Assembly: GCF_000756385.1 (NCBI RefSeq)
Contig: NZ_JNFC01000007.1
Span: 1 to 64,000, forward strand
From: Sphingopyxis sp. LC363
GTDB taxonomy: Bacteria; Pseudomonadota; Alphaproteobacteria; Sphingomonadales; Sphingomonadaceae
Reading direction: 5' to 3'
DNA length: 64,000 bases
The position numbers and the translations under genes were made by a program. The notes below the pieces were generated by a model that was not told the DNA's origin, did no database searches, and saw only the letters and a program-made list of their open reading frames with translations. The number at the start of each line of letters is the position of its first letter. The first letter of the stretch is position 1. This document shows positions 54,441 to 64,000 of this stretch, one piece after another.

Positions 54441-54947
54441 ATGAGTGACGATCTATACGACGACGATGACGGCCAGGACGCCGCGCCGATGGAAATGCTA
54501 GCGTCCTATTTCGCCGCGCACGACTGGCCGCACGAGATGGTCGGTGAGGACGAGATCGTCGCGACCGCGCAGGGCAGCTGGACGGCCTATGAGCTGCGCG
54601 CGGTGTGGCGGCCCGACGACGGGGTGATCCAGCTCCTCGCCTTTCCCGACATTCGCGTTGTCGAGGACAAGCGCGCAGTGGCGCACGAGGCGCTCGCGAT
54701 GATCAACGAGCAGCTCTGGCTCGGCCATTTCGAGCTGTGGTCGAACAGCGGCACGATTCTCTTCCGCCACGGCATGCTCGTCGGCGCTGATGCGGCGCTG
54801 TCGCTCGACCTGACCGAAACGCTGATCGAAAGCGCGATCGACGAATGCGAGCGCTTCTATCCGGTGTTCCAGTTCGTGCTGTGGGGCGGCAAGACGCCGG
54901 CCGAGGCGCTCGCCGCCTCGCTCATCGAAACGCGCGGCGAGGCTTAA
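54441..54947 (+). CDS. YbjN-domain protein
   Basis: A 168-residue cytosolic protein with an acidic N-terminus (SDDLYDDDDGQD) and a YbjN domain (MLASYFAAHDWPHEMVGEDEIVAT; AYELRAVWRPDDGVIQLLAFPDI; WLGHFELWSNSGTILFRHGML; ECERFYPVFQFVLWGGKTPAEAL). This is the alphaproteobacterial type, often near ubiK and proC. The function is uncertain; E. coli YbjN affects motility and stress responses. Confidence 0.88.
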   Translation: MSDDLYDDDDGQDAAPMEMLASYFAAHDWPHEMVGEDEIVATAQGSWTAYELRAVWRPDDGVIQLLAFPDIRVVEDKRAVAHEALAMINEQLWLGHFELWSNSGTILFRHGMLVGADAALSLDLTETLIESAIDECERFYPVFQFVLWGGKTPAEALAASLIETRGEA

Positions 54948-54986
54948 CCCCCTTCCCCGCTCGCATCCAGCGGGTTCGGAGGGCCC

Positions 54987-55940
54987 TTACCTTTTCTCGA
55001 ACCTCGTCAGGCCAGCGCCGAGCTCGTTCGCCCCGATCGCCAGCGCCTCGCCGCTCCAGTCGGCGACGAATACCGACCGGCGATCGATGCCCGCGGGCAG
55101 GCTCGCGCGATTGCCCTCGATGACGAGCCCACGCGACGGATTCTTGCGCTCCTCGGCCGCGACGGCGATGAAGGCCGAATAATTTTCCTTGTCGCGCCCC
55201 TGCACGAACAGATTGTTCGAAATCCGCCCGATCGAACCCGAGGGCAGGTCGATCATATAATTGGTCGCCTTCCCCTGAGTATCGTCGAAGCTGTTGTCGT
55301 CGATGTCGACCCGCACCGCGCGTGTCTTGAGATAATGGCCGCCGCTGCCTTTTTCAAAGCGCGTGCGGGTGACGGCGACGCGGCCGTAGATGCCGGTATA
55401 GACGCTGTGCGCGCAGCTCAAACCCCGGTCGCAGCGGCCGAGGCGCGAAAAGGTCGAACGGTCGATCGTCAGCGTCGCGTCGGGATCGTCGGCGGTCAGG
55501 ATGCCCTGTTCGCTGTCGCGGAACATCGCGTTCACAATGTCGAGATCGCTGGTTTCGAGCCGGATGCCCGCGCCATTGCCGTCGGGAACGCGCATATTCT
55601 GAAAGACGATGCCGTCGATGCGCGCGCCATCGCCGCGCAGCACGAGCGCTGCCTTGCCTTCGCAGGTCACGCCGTCGAAGATCGCCCGGCCCGGCTCGGC
55701 GGCGACGAAGGCGATGCGCCCCGCGGTCTGCACCGCGCAATCGCGGTGATAGCCGGGGGCGATACGGATCGTCCCTTCACCCTCGCCGATCGCATCGACC
55801 GCGTCCTGCAGCCGCCCGAAACCGCGGCCGTCGATGCTGTAGGGCGCGCCGCCCGTCTGCGCCGGCAGCGGCGCGGACGCGAAAAGCAGCGGCAGGGCGA
55901 GCAGCGGCAGCAGCGGCCGGCGAAGGATCGATCTGAACAT
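54987..55940 (-). CDS. Exported right-handed beta-helix protein
   Basis: A 317-residue secreted protein with a signal peptide (about 1-28, LLPLLALPLLFASAPLPAQ). The body is made of short repeating turns typical of parallel beta-helices (GIVFQNMRVPDGNGAGIRL, ETSDLDIVNAMFRDSEQGI, VDIDDNSFDDTQGKATNYM). Beta-helix proteins include polysaccharide lyases and carbohydrate-binding enzymes, but I see no catalytic signature, so the function is open. A Cys pair in RCDRGLSCAHS may form a disulfide. Confidence 0.8.
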   Translation of the reverse strand: MFRSILRRPLLPLLALPLLFASAPLPAQTGGAPYSIDGRGFGRLQDAVDAIGEGEGTIRIAPGYHRDCAVQTAGRIAFVAAEPGRAIFDGVTCEGKAALVLRGDGARIDGIVFQNMRVPDGNGAGIRLETSDLDIVNAMFRDSEQGILTADDPDATLTIDRSTFSRLGRCDRGLSCAHSVYTGIYGRVAVTRTRFEKGSGGHYLKTRAVRVDIDDNSFDDTQGKATNYMIDLPSGSIGRISNNLFVQGRDKENYSAFIAVAAEERKNPSRGLVIEGNRASLPAGIDRRSVFVADWSGEALAIGANELGAGLTRFEKR

Positions 55941-56051
55941 GGACCGCGCATAGCGATTTTAGCGACGCAAGTCGTTGGTGAAGCTGGTTAACCCCGTACC
56001 TGTCTCGCTTTCGGACAAGTGCGGACACGCCCATTAACCGTCGCGCCGAAA

Positions 56052-58682
<2,631 letters not shown>

Positions 58683-58688
58683 CTTGCT

Positions 58689-58789
58689 CCCCTCCCGCTT
58701 GCGGGAGGGGTCGGGGGAGGGTCCGTTCAATCTCGGGCGGCGTAGAAAGGAACAGGCCCTCCCCTAACCCCTCCCGCAAGCGGGAGGGG
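58689..58789. repeat. Palindromic repeat between the two metH genes
   Basis: About 33-bp inverted ends (58689-58721 and 58757-58789), each centred on CCCTCCCGC/GCGGGAGGG palindromes, around a 35-bp centre. The element fills nearly all of the 109-bp gap, and its left edge forms the Shine-Dalgarno of the downstream metH gene. It differs in sequence from the GATCCTCCC family but has the same general build. Confidence 0.75.
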
Positions 58790-58791
58790 AA

Positions 58792-59841
58792 TTACGCCGC
58801 CATCGTGAACGGCTCCAGCCCCGCAAGCCGCGTGCGCACCGGAACGTCGGGAATATGTCGCGGCGCGAGACCCGCGATCGCTTTCGCCATCGCAGCGATA
58901 TGTGCCGGCGTCGACCCGCAACAGCCGCCCAGAATGTTGACCTGCCCATGCTCGGCCCATTCGCGCACCAGCTCCGCGGTTGTTTCAGGCATCTCGTCAT
59001 ATTCGCCGAGTTCGTTGGGAAGCCCGGCGTTTGGATAGACCATCACGAGCGCGTCGGCGAGATCGGACAGCACTTTCACATGCGGGCGGAGCTGTGACGC
59101 GCCGAACGAGCAGTTGAGCCCGATCGTCAGCGGCTTCGCATGGCGCACGGCATACCAGAAAGCCTCGACCGTGTGTCCCGACAGGTTGCGTCCTGACAGG
59201 TCGGTGAGCGTCATCGAAATCATCAGCGGCAGCTCGCGTCCGACCTTGGCTTCGGCTTCGAGCGTCGCGGCGATCCCCGCCTTGGCGTTCAATGTGTCGA
59301 AGATCGTCTCGATCAGGATGAAATCGGCGCCGCCTTCGGCAAGCGCGACGACCTGGTCGAGATAGACGTCTTTCAGCTCGTCGAAGTCGATCTCGCGATA
59401 GCCCGGGTTGTTGACGTCGGGCGACAGCGACAGCGTCTTGTTCGTCGGCCCGACCGCGCCCGCGACGAAGCGGCGGCGGCCGTCGAGCGCTTCATATTTC
59501 ACTGCCGTCTCGCGGCCCAGCCGCGCGCTTTCGATGTTGATGTCCGCGACGAGCGTCTCGGCACCATAATCGGCCTGACTGATCCGGTTCGCGCTGAAGG
59601 TGTTGGTCGACACGATGTCCGACCCCGCCGCCAGATAGGCCTCGCCGATCGCGGTGACGACGTCGGGGCGCGTCAGCGCGAGAATGTCGTTGTTGCCCTT
59701 CTGATCGTGCGTCAGACCGAGCGTGCCGGCATAGTCGGCTTCGTCGAGCTTACGGAGCTGGATCTGGGTGCCCCAGCCGCCGTCGGTCAGGAGGATGCGC
59801 TCCCTTGCCGCCGCGGTGAGGGCTTCGCGTGCGCTGCTCAT
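58792..59841 (-). CDS. metH: Methionine synthase, homocysteine-binding part (split MetH)
   Basis: A 349-residue protein that binds and activates homocysteine for methylation by the B12 part encoded next. The start ILLTDGGWGTQIQL and zinc ligands Cys in LNCSFGA and the Cys pair in GGCCGSTP are typical. The ATG at 59841 overlaps the metF stop (ATGA), so translation is coupled. The frame stays open through metF, but that upstream part is a shadow. Confidence 0.94.
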   Translation of the reverse strand: MSSAREALTAAARERILLTDGGWGTQIQLRKLDEADYAGTLGLTHDQKGNNDILALTRPDVVTAIGEAYLAAGSDIVSTNTFSANRISQADYGAETLVADINIESARLGRETAVKYEALDGRRRFVAGAVGPTNKTLSLSPDVNNPGYREIDFDELKDVYLDQVVALAEGGADFILIETIFDTLNAKAGIAATLEAEAKVGRELPLMISMTLTDLSGRNLSGHTVEAFWYAVRHAKPLTIGLNCSFGASQLRPHVKVLSDLADALVMVYPNAGLPNELGEYDEMPETTAELVREWAEHGQVNILGGCCGSTPAHIAAMAKAIAGLAPRHIPDVPVRTRLAGLEPFTMAA

Positions 59842-60776
59842 GCTGCCTGATCCTTTGCGGTCGAAACCGGCCGCAGCCCCAGCAGATGGCAGATGGCATA
59901 GCTGAGCTCGGCGCGGTTGAGGGTGTAGAAGTGGAAATCGCGCACGCCGCCCGCGTAGAGGCGGCGGCACATTTCGGCGGCGATCGTCGCCGCGACGAGC
60001 TGGCGCGCGGCGGGATGATCGTCGAGCCCCTCGAACAACGACACCATCCACGCGGGGATCGCGGTGCCGCACATGTCGGCCATGCGCCGCGTCTGCGACA
60101 CGTTCGACACCGGAAGGATGCCGGGAATGATCGGCGCGTCGATGCCCGCTGCCGCCGCCGCATCGCGAAAGCGCAGGAAGCTGTCGGGCGAGAAAAAGAA
60201 TTGCGTGATCGCGCGCGTTGCGCCGGCGTCGAGCTTGCGCTTCAGATTGTCGAGGTCGGACTGCGGGCAATCGGCATCGGGATGCACCTCGGGATAAGCT
60301 GCCACTGAAATCTCGAAGGGCGCGACCGCCTTCAGCCCCGCGACCAGTTCGATCGCATTGGCATAGCCTTGCGGGTGCGCCCGATAGGGCTCGCCACCCG
60401 GGACGTCGCCGCGCAGCGCGACGATATGGCGCACGCCCGCTTCCCAATAGGCCTGCGCGACCTCGTCGATCTCGGCGCGCGAGGCCTCCACGCAGGTCAG
60501 GTGCGCCGCGGGCGGCACGCGGCTTTCGGCAGCAATGCGCGCGACGGTCGAGTGGGTGCGTTCGCGCGTCGATCCGCCCGCACCATAGGTGACCGATACG
60601 AAGCTGGGCGCCAGCGGCTCGAGCGTGCGGAACGTATCCCACAGCTGCGCTTCCATCTTCTCGGTCTTGGGCGGGAAAAATTCGAAGCTGACGCCGATAT
60701 CGCCGTCGAGATTGGCGAAGAGCGGCGACGCCGCGGCGCGGCGCGCCTCCGCCAGCGAGTTCAAGTTCGACGTCAT
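59838..60776 (-). CDS. metF: Methylenetetrahydrofolate reductase
   Basis: A 312-residue flavoenzyme that makes 5-methyl-THF for methionine synthase. It has VSFEFFPPKTEKME (Glu28 region), VTYGAGGSTRERT, AHLTCVEASR, ALRGDVPGGEP and ITQFFFSPDSF. Length and motifs fit MetF. It sits between the ArsR-methyltransferase gene and metH; both junctions overlap by 4 bp, which points to a single methyl-cycle operon. Confidence 0.95.
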   Translation of the reverse strand: MTSNLNSLAEARRAAASPLFANLDGDIGVSFEFFPPKTEKMEAQLWDTFRTLEPLAPSFVSVTYGAGGSTRERTHSTVARIAAESRVPPAAHLTCVEASRAEIDEVAQAYWEAGVRHIVALRGDVPGGEPYRAHPQGYANAIELVAGLKAVAPFEISVAAYPEVHPDADCPQSDLDNLKRKLDAGATRAITQFFFSPDSFLRFRDAAAAAGIDAPIIPGILPVSNVSQTRRMADMCGTAIPAWMVSLFEGLDDHPAARQLVAATIAAEMCRRLYAGGVRDFHFYTLNRAELSYAICHLLGLRPVSTAKDQAA

Positions 60777-61759
60777 GCCGCAAGCCTTTTACTTTGCCCG
60801 CCTTCGCTGACGGGGGGTTGATCTTCGTCGCTGCGACGGCGGCCGAGCCACAGCTTCACGGCCAGCTCCCCGCCTTCGAGCGTCTGGGTGGTTTCGAGCA
60901 GCAAGCCCGCCGAGGCGAACCAGCCGCGGATCTGCGCATCCGAGAATCCGAGGCGGGCATGCGCGGCGAGCGCCCGCAGTTCCTCATCCTCGTGCGGCGC
61001 GAAATCGACGACGAGAAGGTGACCGCCGCCGCGCAGCACGCGGCTCGCCTCGGCGATCACGCGGTCGGGCTCGTGCGCGAAATGGAGCGCCTGATGGATG
61101 ACGATGCTGTCGATGCTGGCGTCGGCGACCGGCAGGTCGAGGAAATCGCCCTGCAACAGATCGACGGGCACCGGCTGCCGCTCGAGCTTCGTGCGCGCAA
61201 TGCGCAGCATTTCGGGGCTGCGGTCGAGCGCGGTGATCCGGCGCGCGGTCGGTGCGAAAATCTCGGCCATCCGGCCGGTGCCGGTGCCGATGTCGAGCAA
61301 ATGGCCGAGGCGGCGGTTGTGCATCATCGCCAGCATTGCGGCTTCGACTTCGCTCTCGGCGATATGGCGCGATCGGATCGCGTCCCATTCGGCGGCATGC
61401 TCGGCGAAATAGCGTTCGGCCGCCGCGACACGCTCGTCGCGCACCGCCGCCAGCCGCCGAGCATCATGCGCGATGACGCGCGTTTCGCGCGCGGAGAAAG
61501 GCCATTTCTCCGCCTGACCGATAATCTCGGCGACCGGCCCTTCGCCGGCGATGCGCAGGAAAACCCAGCTTCCCTCGCGCCGCCGCTCGACGATTCCAGC
61601 CTCGACAAGGATACGGACATGGCGCGATACGCGCGGCTGGCTCTGGTCGAGAACGATCGCGAGTTCGCCGATCGCAAGCTCCATCTCGCGCAGCAGCGCG
61701 ACGACTCGCAGTCGCGTCGGATCCGCGAGAGCGCGGAAAATGTCGATAAGCTCACTCAC
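60773..61759 (-). CDS. ArsR-family regulator fused to SAM methyltransferase (SahR-like)
   Basis: A 328-residue fusion. Residues 1-85 are an ArsR-type winged helix (LADPTRLRVVALLREMELAIGELAIVLDQSQPRVSRHVRIL), and residues 150-300 a class I methyltransferase (motif I HLLDIGTGTGRMAEIF, motif II ALDRSPEML). Heading metF-metH, it probably senses SAM or S-adenosylhomocysteine, as known for ArsR-type SahR; this link is inferred. GTG 61759 begins at the ArsR helix and has no Shine-Dalgarno, with the operator directly in front of it, so the mRNA may be nearly leaderless. Confidence 0.85.
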   Translation of the reverse strand: MSELIDIFRALADPTRLRVVALLREMELAIGELAIVLDQSQPRVSRHVRILVEAGIVERRREGSWVFLRIAGEGPVAEIIGQAEKWPFSARETRVIAHDARRLAAVRDERVAAAERYFAEHAAEWDAIRSRHIAESEVEAAMLAMMHNRRLGHLLDIGTGTGRMAEIFAPTARRITALDRSPEMLRIARTKLERQPVPVDLLQGDFLDLPVADASIDSIVIHQALHFAHEPDRVIAEASRVLRGGGHLLVVDFAPHEDEELRALAAHARLGFSDAQIRGWFASAGLLLETTQTLEGGELAVKLWLGRRRSDEDQPPVSEGGQSKRLAA

Positions 61760-61767
61760 CAAAGGAC

Positions 61768-61787
61768 ATATAAAGCTTTCTTTATAT
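61768..61787. promoter_or_regulatory. Operator for the met operon (perfect inverted repeat)
   Basis: ATATAAAG and CTTTATAT form a perfect 8-bp inverted repeat with a 4-bp spacer (CTTT), 9 bp upstream of the GTG of the ArsR-methyltransferase gene. This is the size and symmetry expected for an ArsR-family dimer, and its position suggests that the regulator represses its own operon. Confidence 0.65.
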
Positions 61788-61992
61788 CTGGTCAACCAAG
61801 CGCCGTGCCACGATTTTCCGCGGTGCGCGCCGCGGTCGTCGCGGCATTGCGACGCAACAGCGGGGTCAATCGCCAAAAGGACGGTTGCACGCCATTTGGC
61901 GAGTGGGTAATTCTGCGCGCGATTGGCAATGTTCGGGATCGATCAGTTCCTGTGCCGGTCGATCAGTCCAAATTTGAGAGGGGTATTCCCAC

Positions 61993-62325
61993 ATGAAGAA
62001 ATCGATCACTCTGTCGCTCGTCCTCGCCGCTTCGATGGGCCTCGCTGCTTGCGCCGAAAAGGCTGCCGACGACACGGCCGCCACGACCGAAGACGCAGCC
62101 GCGACCGTCGAAGGCGCTGCTGACGGCGCGATGGAAGCTGCCGAAGGCGCTGCCGACGCGACCGCCGCCGCCGCTGGCGAAGCCGGTGCCGCCGCCGACG
62201 CTGCTGGCGATGCCGCCGCTGCCGGCGACGCCGCCACCGCCACCGACAAGGCGGCCGAAGCTGCCGGCGCTGCCCAAGAAGCCGCCGACGCCGCCAAGGG
62301 CGCGATGGAAGAAGCCAAGAAGTAA
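61993..62325 (+). CDS. Ala/Asp-rich small lipoprotein, tandem copy 1
   Basis: A 110-residue lipoprotein (signal peptide; lipobox LAAC at about 17-20). The mature part is almost wholly Ala, Asp, Glu, Gly and Thr, in helical repeats of the AA(D/E)(G/A)A kind, like LEA-type or coiled amphipathic proteins. It has a short Lys tail (EEAKK). It has a paralogue 170 bp downstream. ATG 61993 has GAGGGG upstream. The function is unknown; such proteins are common in sphingomonads. Confidence 0.75.
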   Translation: MKKSITLSLVLAASMGLAACAEKAADDTAATTEDAAATVEGAADGAMEAAEGAADATAAAAGEAGAAADAAGDAAAAGDAATATDKAAEAAGAAQEAADAAKGAMEEAKK

Positions 62326-62346
62326 GCTTCTTTCCGGCCTCTTCGG

Positions 62347-62400
62347 GGCCGAAGAAACAGGAAGGGGTCGACGGCTTGCCGGCGGCCCCTTTCCTTTTCG
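62347..62400 (+). terminator. Possible terminator after lipoprotein copy 1
   Basis: GGGGTCG...CGGCCCC-type arms near 62365-62393 are followed by TTTCCTTTTC. The fold is imperfect, and I call it only as a likely transcript end between the two lipoprotein genes. Confidence 0.35.
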
Positions 62401-62496
62401 GGACAGGCGTCGCAGCGCGGTTGCCAAGCCCCTGATCGCCGGTTAACTCTCTTCCCATGGCCGGCCACCCGGTCATTGCATTCGAAAGGAATACCC

Positions 62497-62826
62497 ATGC
62501 GCAAGATCATCATCGCCTCGATGGCCGCCGCGGCCTTCAGCCTCGCCGCCTGCTCGGAAAAGACGCAGGACGCCGCCGGTGAAACCGCCGATTCCATGGC
62601 TGACGATGCCGCCGCCGCCGGCGACGCAATGGCCGAAGGCGCCGCCGACGCCGCCGACGCGACCGCCGATGCCGCCGCCGATGCCGGCGCCGCCGTCGAA
62701 GGCGCCGCCGACAACGCCGGCAATGCCGTCGAAGGCACGGTGAACGCCGCCGGCGAGGCCGCCGACAAGGCCGGCGACAAGATCGCCGAGGAAACCAAGA
62801 AGGCCGAAGCCAACGACAAGCAATAA
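62497..62826 (+). CDS. Ala/Asp-rich small lipoprotein, tandem copy 2
   Basis: A 109-residue lipoprotein (MRKIIIASMAAAAFSLAACSEK; lipobox LAAC). Like copy 1, the mature part is low-complexity Ala/Asp/Gly (AADAADATADAAADAGA), with a Lys/Glu tail. Both share the LAAC-x-EK start and composition, so they are probably tandem duplicates. ATG 62497 has AAAGGAAT upstream; the frame opens seven codons earlier. A strong terminator follows. Confidence 0.75.
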   Translation: MRKIIIASMAAAAFSLAACSEKTQDAAGETADSMADDAAAAGDAMAEGAADAADATADAAADAGAAVEGAADNAGNAVEGTVNAAGEAADKAGDKIAEETKKAEANDKQ

Positions 62827-62857
62827 GTCGTCGGCACGCCCTTGGGCTGCTAAGGAG

Positions 62858-62890
62858 GGGCTCCATCCGGACGGGTGGAGCCCTTTTTTT
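62858..62890 (+). terminator. Rho-independent terminator after lipoprotein copy 2
   Basis: GGGCTCCA (62858-62865) pairs with TGGAGCCC (62876-62883) around a 10-base loop, then seven Ts (62884-62890). This is a textbook intrinsic terminator 30 bp past the stop. Confidence 0.9.
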
Positions 62891-62901
62891 GTGGAAAACG
62901 A

Positions 62902-63099
62902 ATGATGCGAAACCTCGTGCCCGCCGCCGCCGCCCTGCTCGGCCTGCTCGTGACGGGATGCAGCCGCACCGACAACGAGCCGGGCCCCGGCGGCGTGACC
63001 GTCAGCGAAGCCAAGGCGCTCGACGATGCCGCCGAGATGCTCGAAAGCCGCGACAGCGGGCCGCCAGCAGGCGCGCCGGCAAAGGACGCCGCCGAATAA
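62902..63099 (+). CDS. Small lipoprotein, 65 residues
   Basis: A short predicted lipoprotein (MMRNLVPAAAALLGLLVTGCSR; lipobox VTGC). The mature part is acidic, with no domain (VSEAKALDDAAEMLESRD), and ends in an Ala/Pro linker. ATG 62902 and 62905 are both possible. It directly follows the terminator of the previous gene. The function is unknown. Confidence 0.65.
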   Translation: MMRNLVPAAAALLGLLVTGCSRTDNEPGPGGVTVSEAKALDDAAEMLESRDSGPPAGAPAKDAAE

Positions 63100-63232
63100 T
63101 CTTTCCTCGCCGCGCGGCGAGGGTTAGGCTGATGCCGTCCCGCGACTGGCGCTGAAGATGGAGTTCCATCGGGGAGCGGGACCGATGCGAGCCGCGCGCC
63201 TGGGTGATCCACGCCAGCGAAGGACCATCCGC

Positions 63233-63904
63233 ATGACCGACACGACCACCATCGTCTTCCTGCTCTTTCCGGGCATCACCCAGCTTGACTTCACCGCGCC
63301 CGCGCAGGCGCTGTCCCGGATGCCCGGCGCGGTGCTGGCGGCGGCGGCGGCACGGCTCGACCCCATCGCGACCGACAGCGGTTTCGCTATCCTGCCCACG
63401 CATGATTTTGCGGGCGCGCCGCAAGCCGACATCCTCTGCATTCCCGGCGGGCACGGCGTGACCGAGGCGCTGAACGATGCGGCGACGATCGACTTCATCG
63501 CGCGGCAGGCGGCGGGCGCCGCGTGGGTGACGAGCGTGTGCACCGGCGCCTTCCTGCTCGGCCGTGCCGGATTGCTCGCGGGCAAGCGCGCGACGACGCA
63601 CTGGGGTTACACGCATCTGCTGCCGCTCGTCGGAGCGCGCCATGAAAACGCCCGGGTCGTCGAGGACGGCAAAGTCGTGACCAGCGGCGGCGTGACCTCG
63701 GGGCTCGATTTCGCGCTGACGCTGATCGCGCGGCTGAAAGGCGATGCCGTGGCGCAAGCGATCCAGCTCGCGATCGAATATGACCCTGCCCCACCCTTTG
63801 CCGGCGGTCATCCCGAGCGCGCACCCGAAGGGGTTACCGTCGGGCTGAAGGCACACGTCTATGATGCGGCGGCGGCGCGGATGGAGGCAGCGCTGCGCGC
63901 CTAG
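63233..63904 (+). CDS. DJ-1/PfpI-family protein
   Basis: A 223-residue protein of the DJ-1/PfpI superfamily. The nucleophile is Cys103 in [12 protein letters not shown], with an acidic residue at the start of the fold in LDFTAP (Asp19). The Asp/Cys arrangement and [15 protein letters not shown] resemble isocyanide hydratase (InhA) and related proteins more than glyoxalase-type members. The true substrate is unknown. ATG 63233 has AAGGA upstream. Its TAG overlaps the stop of the next convergent gene in CTAG. Confidence 0.85.
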   Translation: MTDTTTIVFLLFPGITQLDFTAPAQALSRMPGAVLAAAAARLDPIATDSGFAILPTHDFAGAPQADILCIPGGHGVTEALNDAATIDFIARQAAGAAWVTSVCTGAFLLGRAGLLAGKRATTHWGYTHLLPLVGARHENARVVEDGKVVTSGGVTSGLDFALTLIARLKGDAVAQAIQLAIEYDPAPPFAGGHPERAPEGVTVGLKAHVYDAAAARMEAALRA

Positions 63905-64000
63905 CGACAGTCGGCGAGTGCGATCTCGTAGAGCTTGGGCCAGTTCTTGCCCGTCACGAACAGGCGCTTCCCCTCGTCGTCCCACGCAATTCCGTTGAGC
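63901..64000 (-). CDS. Glutaminyl-peptide cyclotransferase, C-terminal end (partial)
   Basis: The visible 32 residues ([20 protein letters not shown] and [12 protein letters not shown]) match the last blades of the beta-propeller glutaminyl cyclase family, which converts N-terminal Gln to pyroglutamate. The gene runs off the right edge. Its stop overlaps the stop of the DJ-1-like gene. Confidence 0.75.
   Translation of the reverse strand, partial: LNGIAWDDEGKRLFVTGKNWPKLYEIALADCR

Noticed and set aside
58792-60783. A 663-codon frame apparently fusing metF and the homocysteine-binding protein
   Set aside because: Its N-terminal part is the wrong frame of metF. MetF motifs appear in the other frame, and the true start is ATG 59841.

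Overview
The window reads as chromosomal DNA of a high-GC alphaproteobacterium of the order Sphingomonadales, most likely Sphingopyxis or a close relative. The reasons are the acpP-fabF-mltG order, a methionine synthase split into two genes, several large TonB-dependent receptors, a PhoK-type alkaline phosphatase and dispersed GATCCTCCC-ended intergenic repeats. Almost all genes share one high-GC codon style. The clear exception is an AT-rich pentapeptide-repeat membrane gene at 10.3-11.5 kb. I see no rRNA, CRISPR array, intact insertion sequence, prophage or integrase. One tRNA gene, tRNA-Gln(TTG), is present.

Layout. 0-8 kb (minus strand): an alpha/beta hydrolase, mltG, fabF and acpP, a serine hydrolase, a winged-helix/membrane/TPR protein and a DUF3617-like lipoprotein. 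8-14.7 kb: uvrB, the AT-rich pentapeptide gene, an S10 peptidase and guaA. 14.9-23.7 kb: a TonB receptor with a Gly/Arg/Pro-rich insertion, a large exported TPR-CHAT protein and an AsmA-like protein. 23.8-25.4 kb: a diheme cytochrome c. 25.4-30.4 kb: a five-gene minus-strand operon in which all four junctions overlap by 4 bp. In transcription order it encodes an acyltransferase-like protein, a ThiF/E1-like enzyme, a polytopic membrane protein, a GNAT protein and an Acg-type nitroreductase-like protein. This is my best candidate for an undescribed pathway.

30.6-37.9 kb: Cu,Zn superoxide dismutase, then a coupled AmpG-like permease / serine hydrolase / DacB operon facing a penicillin-acylase-family Ntn hydrolase. 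This makes a cell-wall turnover and beta-lactam-related neighbourhood. 38.3-45.1 kb: two TonB receptors and a MipA/OmpV-like gene without a visible signal peptide. 45.3-45.7 kb: a truncated enoyl-CoA hydratase that ends exactly at the CCA end of tRNA-Gln, which looks like an old integration boundary. 45.7-48.8 kb: ilvE, a MarR regulator, a composite repeat and proC. 48.8-55.9 kb: phoK, dsbD-like, tlyA, tspO, ubiK, ybjN and a beta-helix protein. 56.0-61.8 kb: a methionine operon (ArsR-methyltransferase regulator, metF, split metH) behind a perfect inverted-repeat operator. 62-64 kb: three small lipoproteins, a DJ-1/PfpI protein and the end of a glutaminyl cyclase.

Themes. Several systems meet at the envelope: fatty-acid and peptidoglycan synthesis or turnover, outer-membrane uptake, disulfide delivery and phosphate scavenging. 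The repeats include two copies of one composite element (about 260 and 420 bp) with the same order of parts, each next to the 3' end of a minus-strand gene, and another palindromic repeat that supplies the ribosome binding site of the second metH gene.
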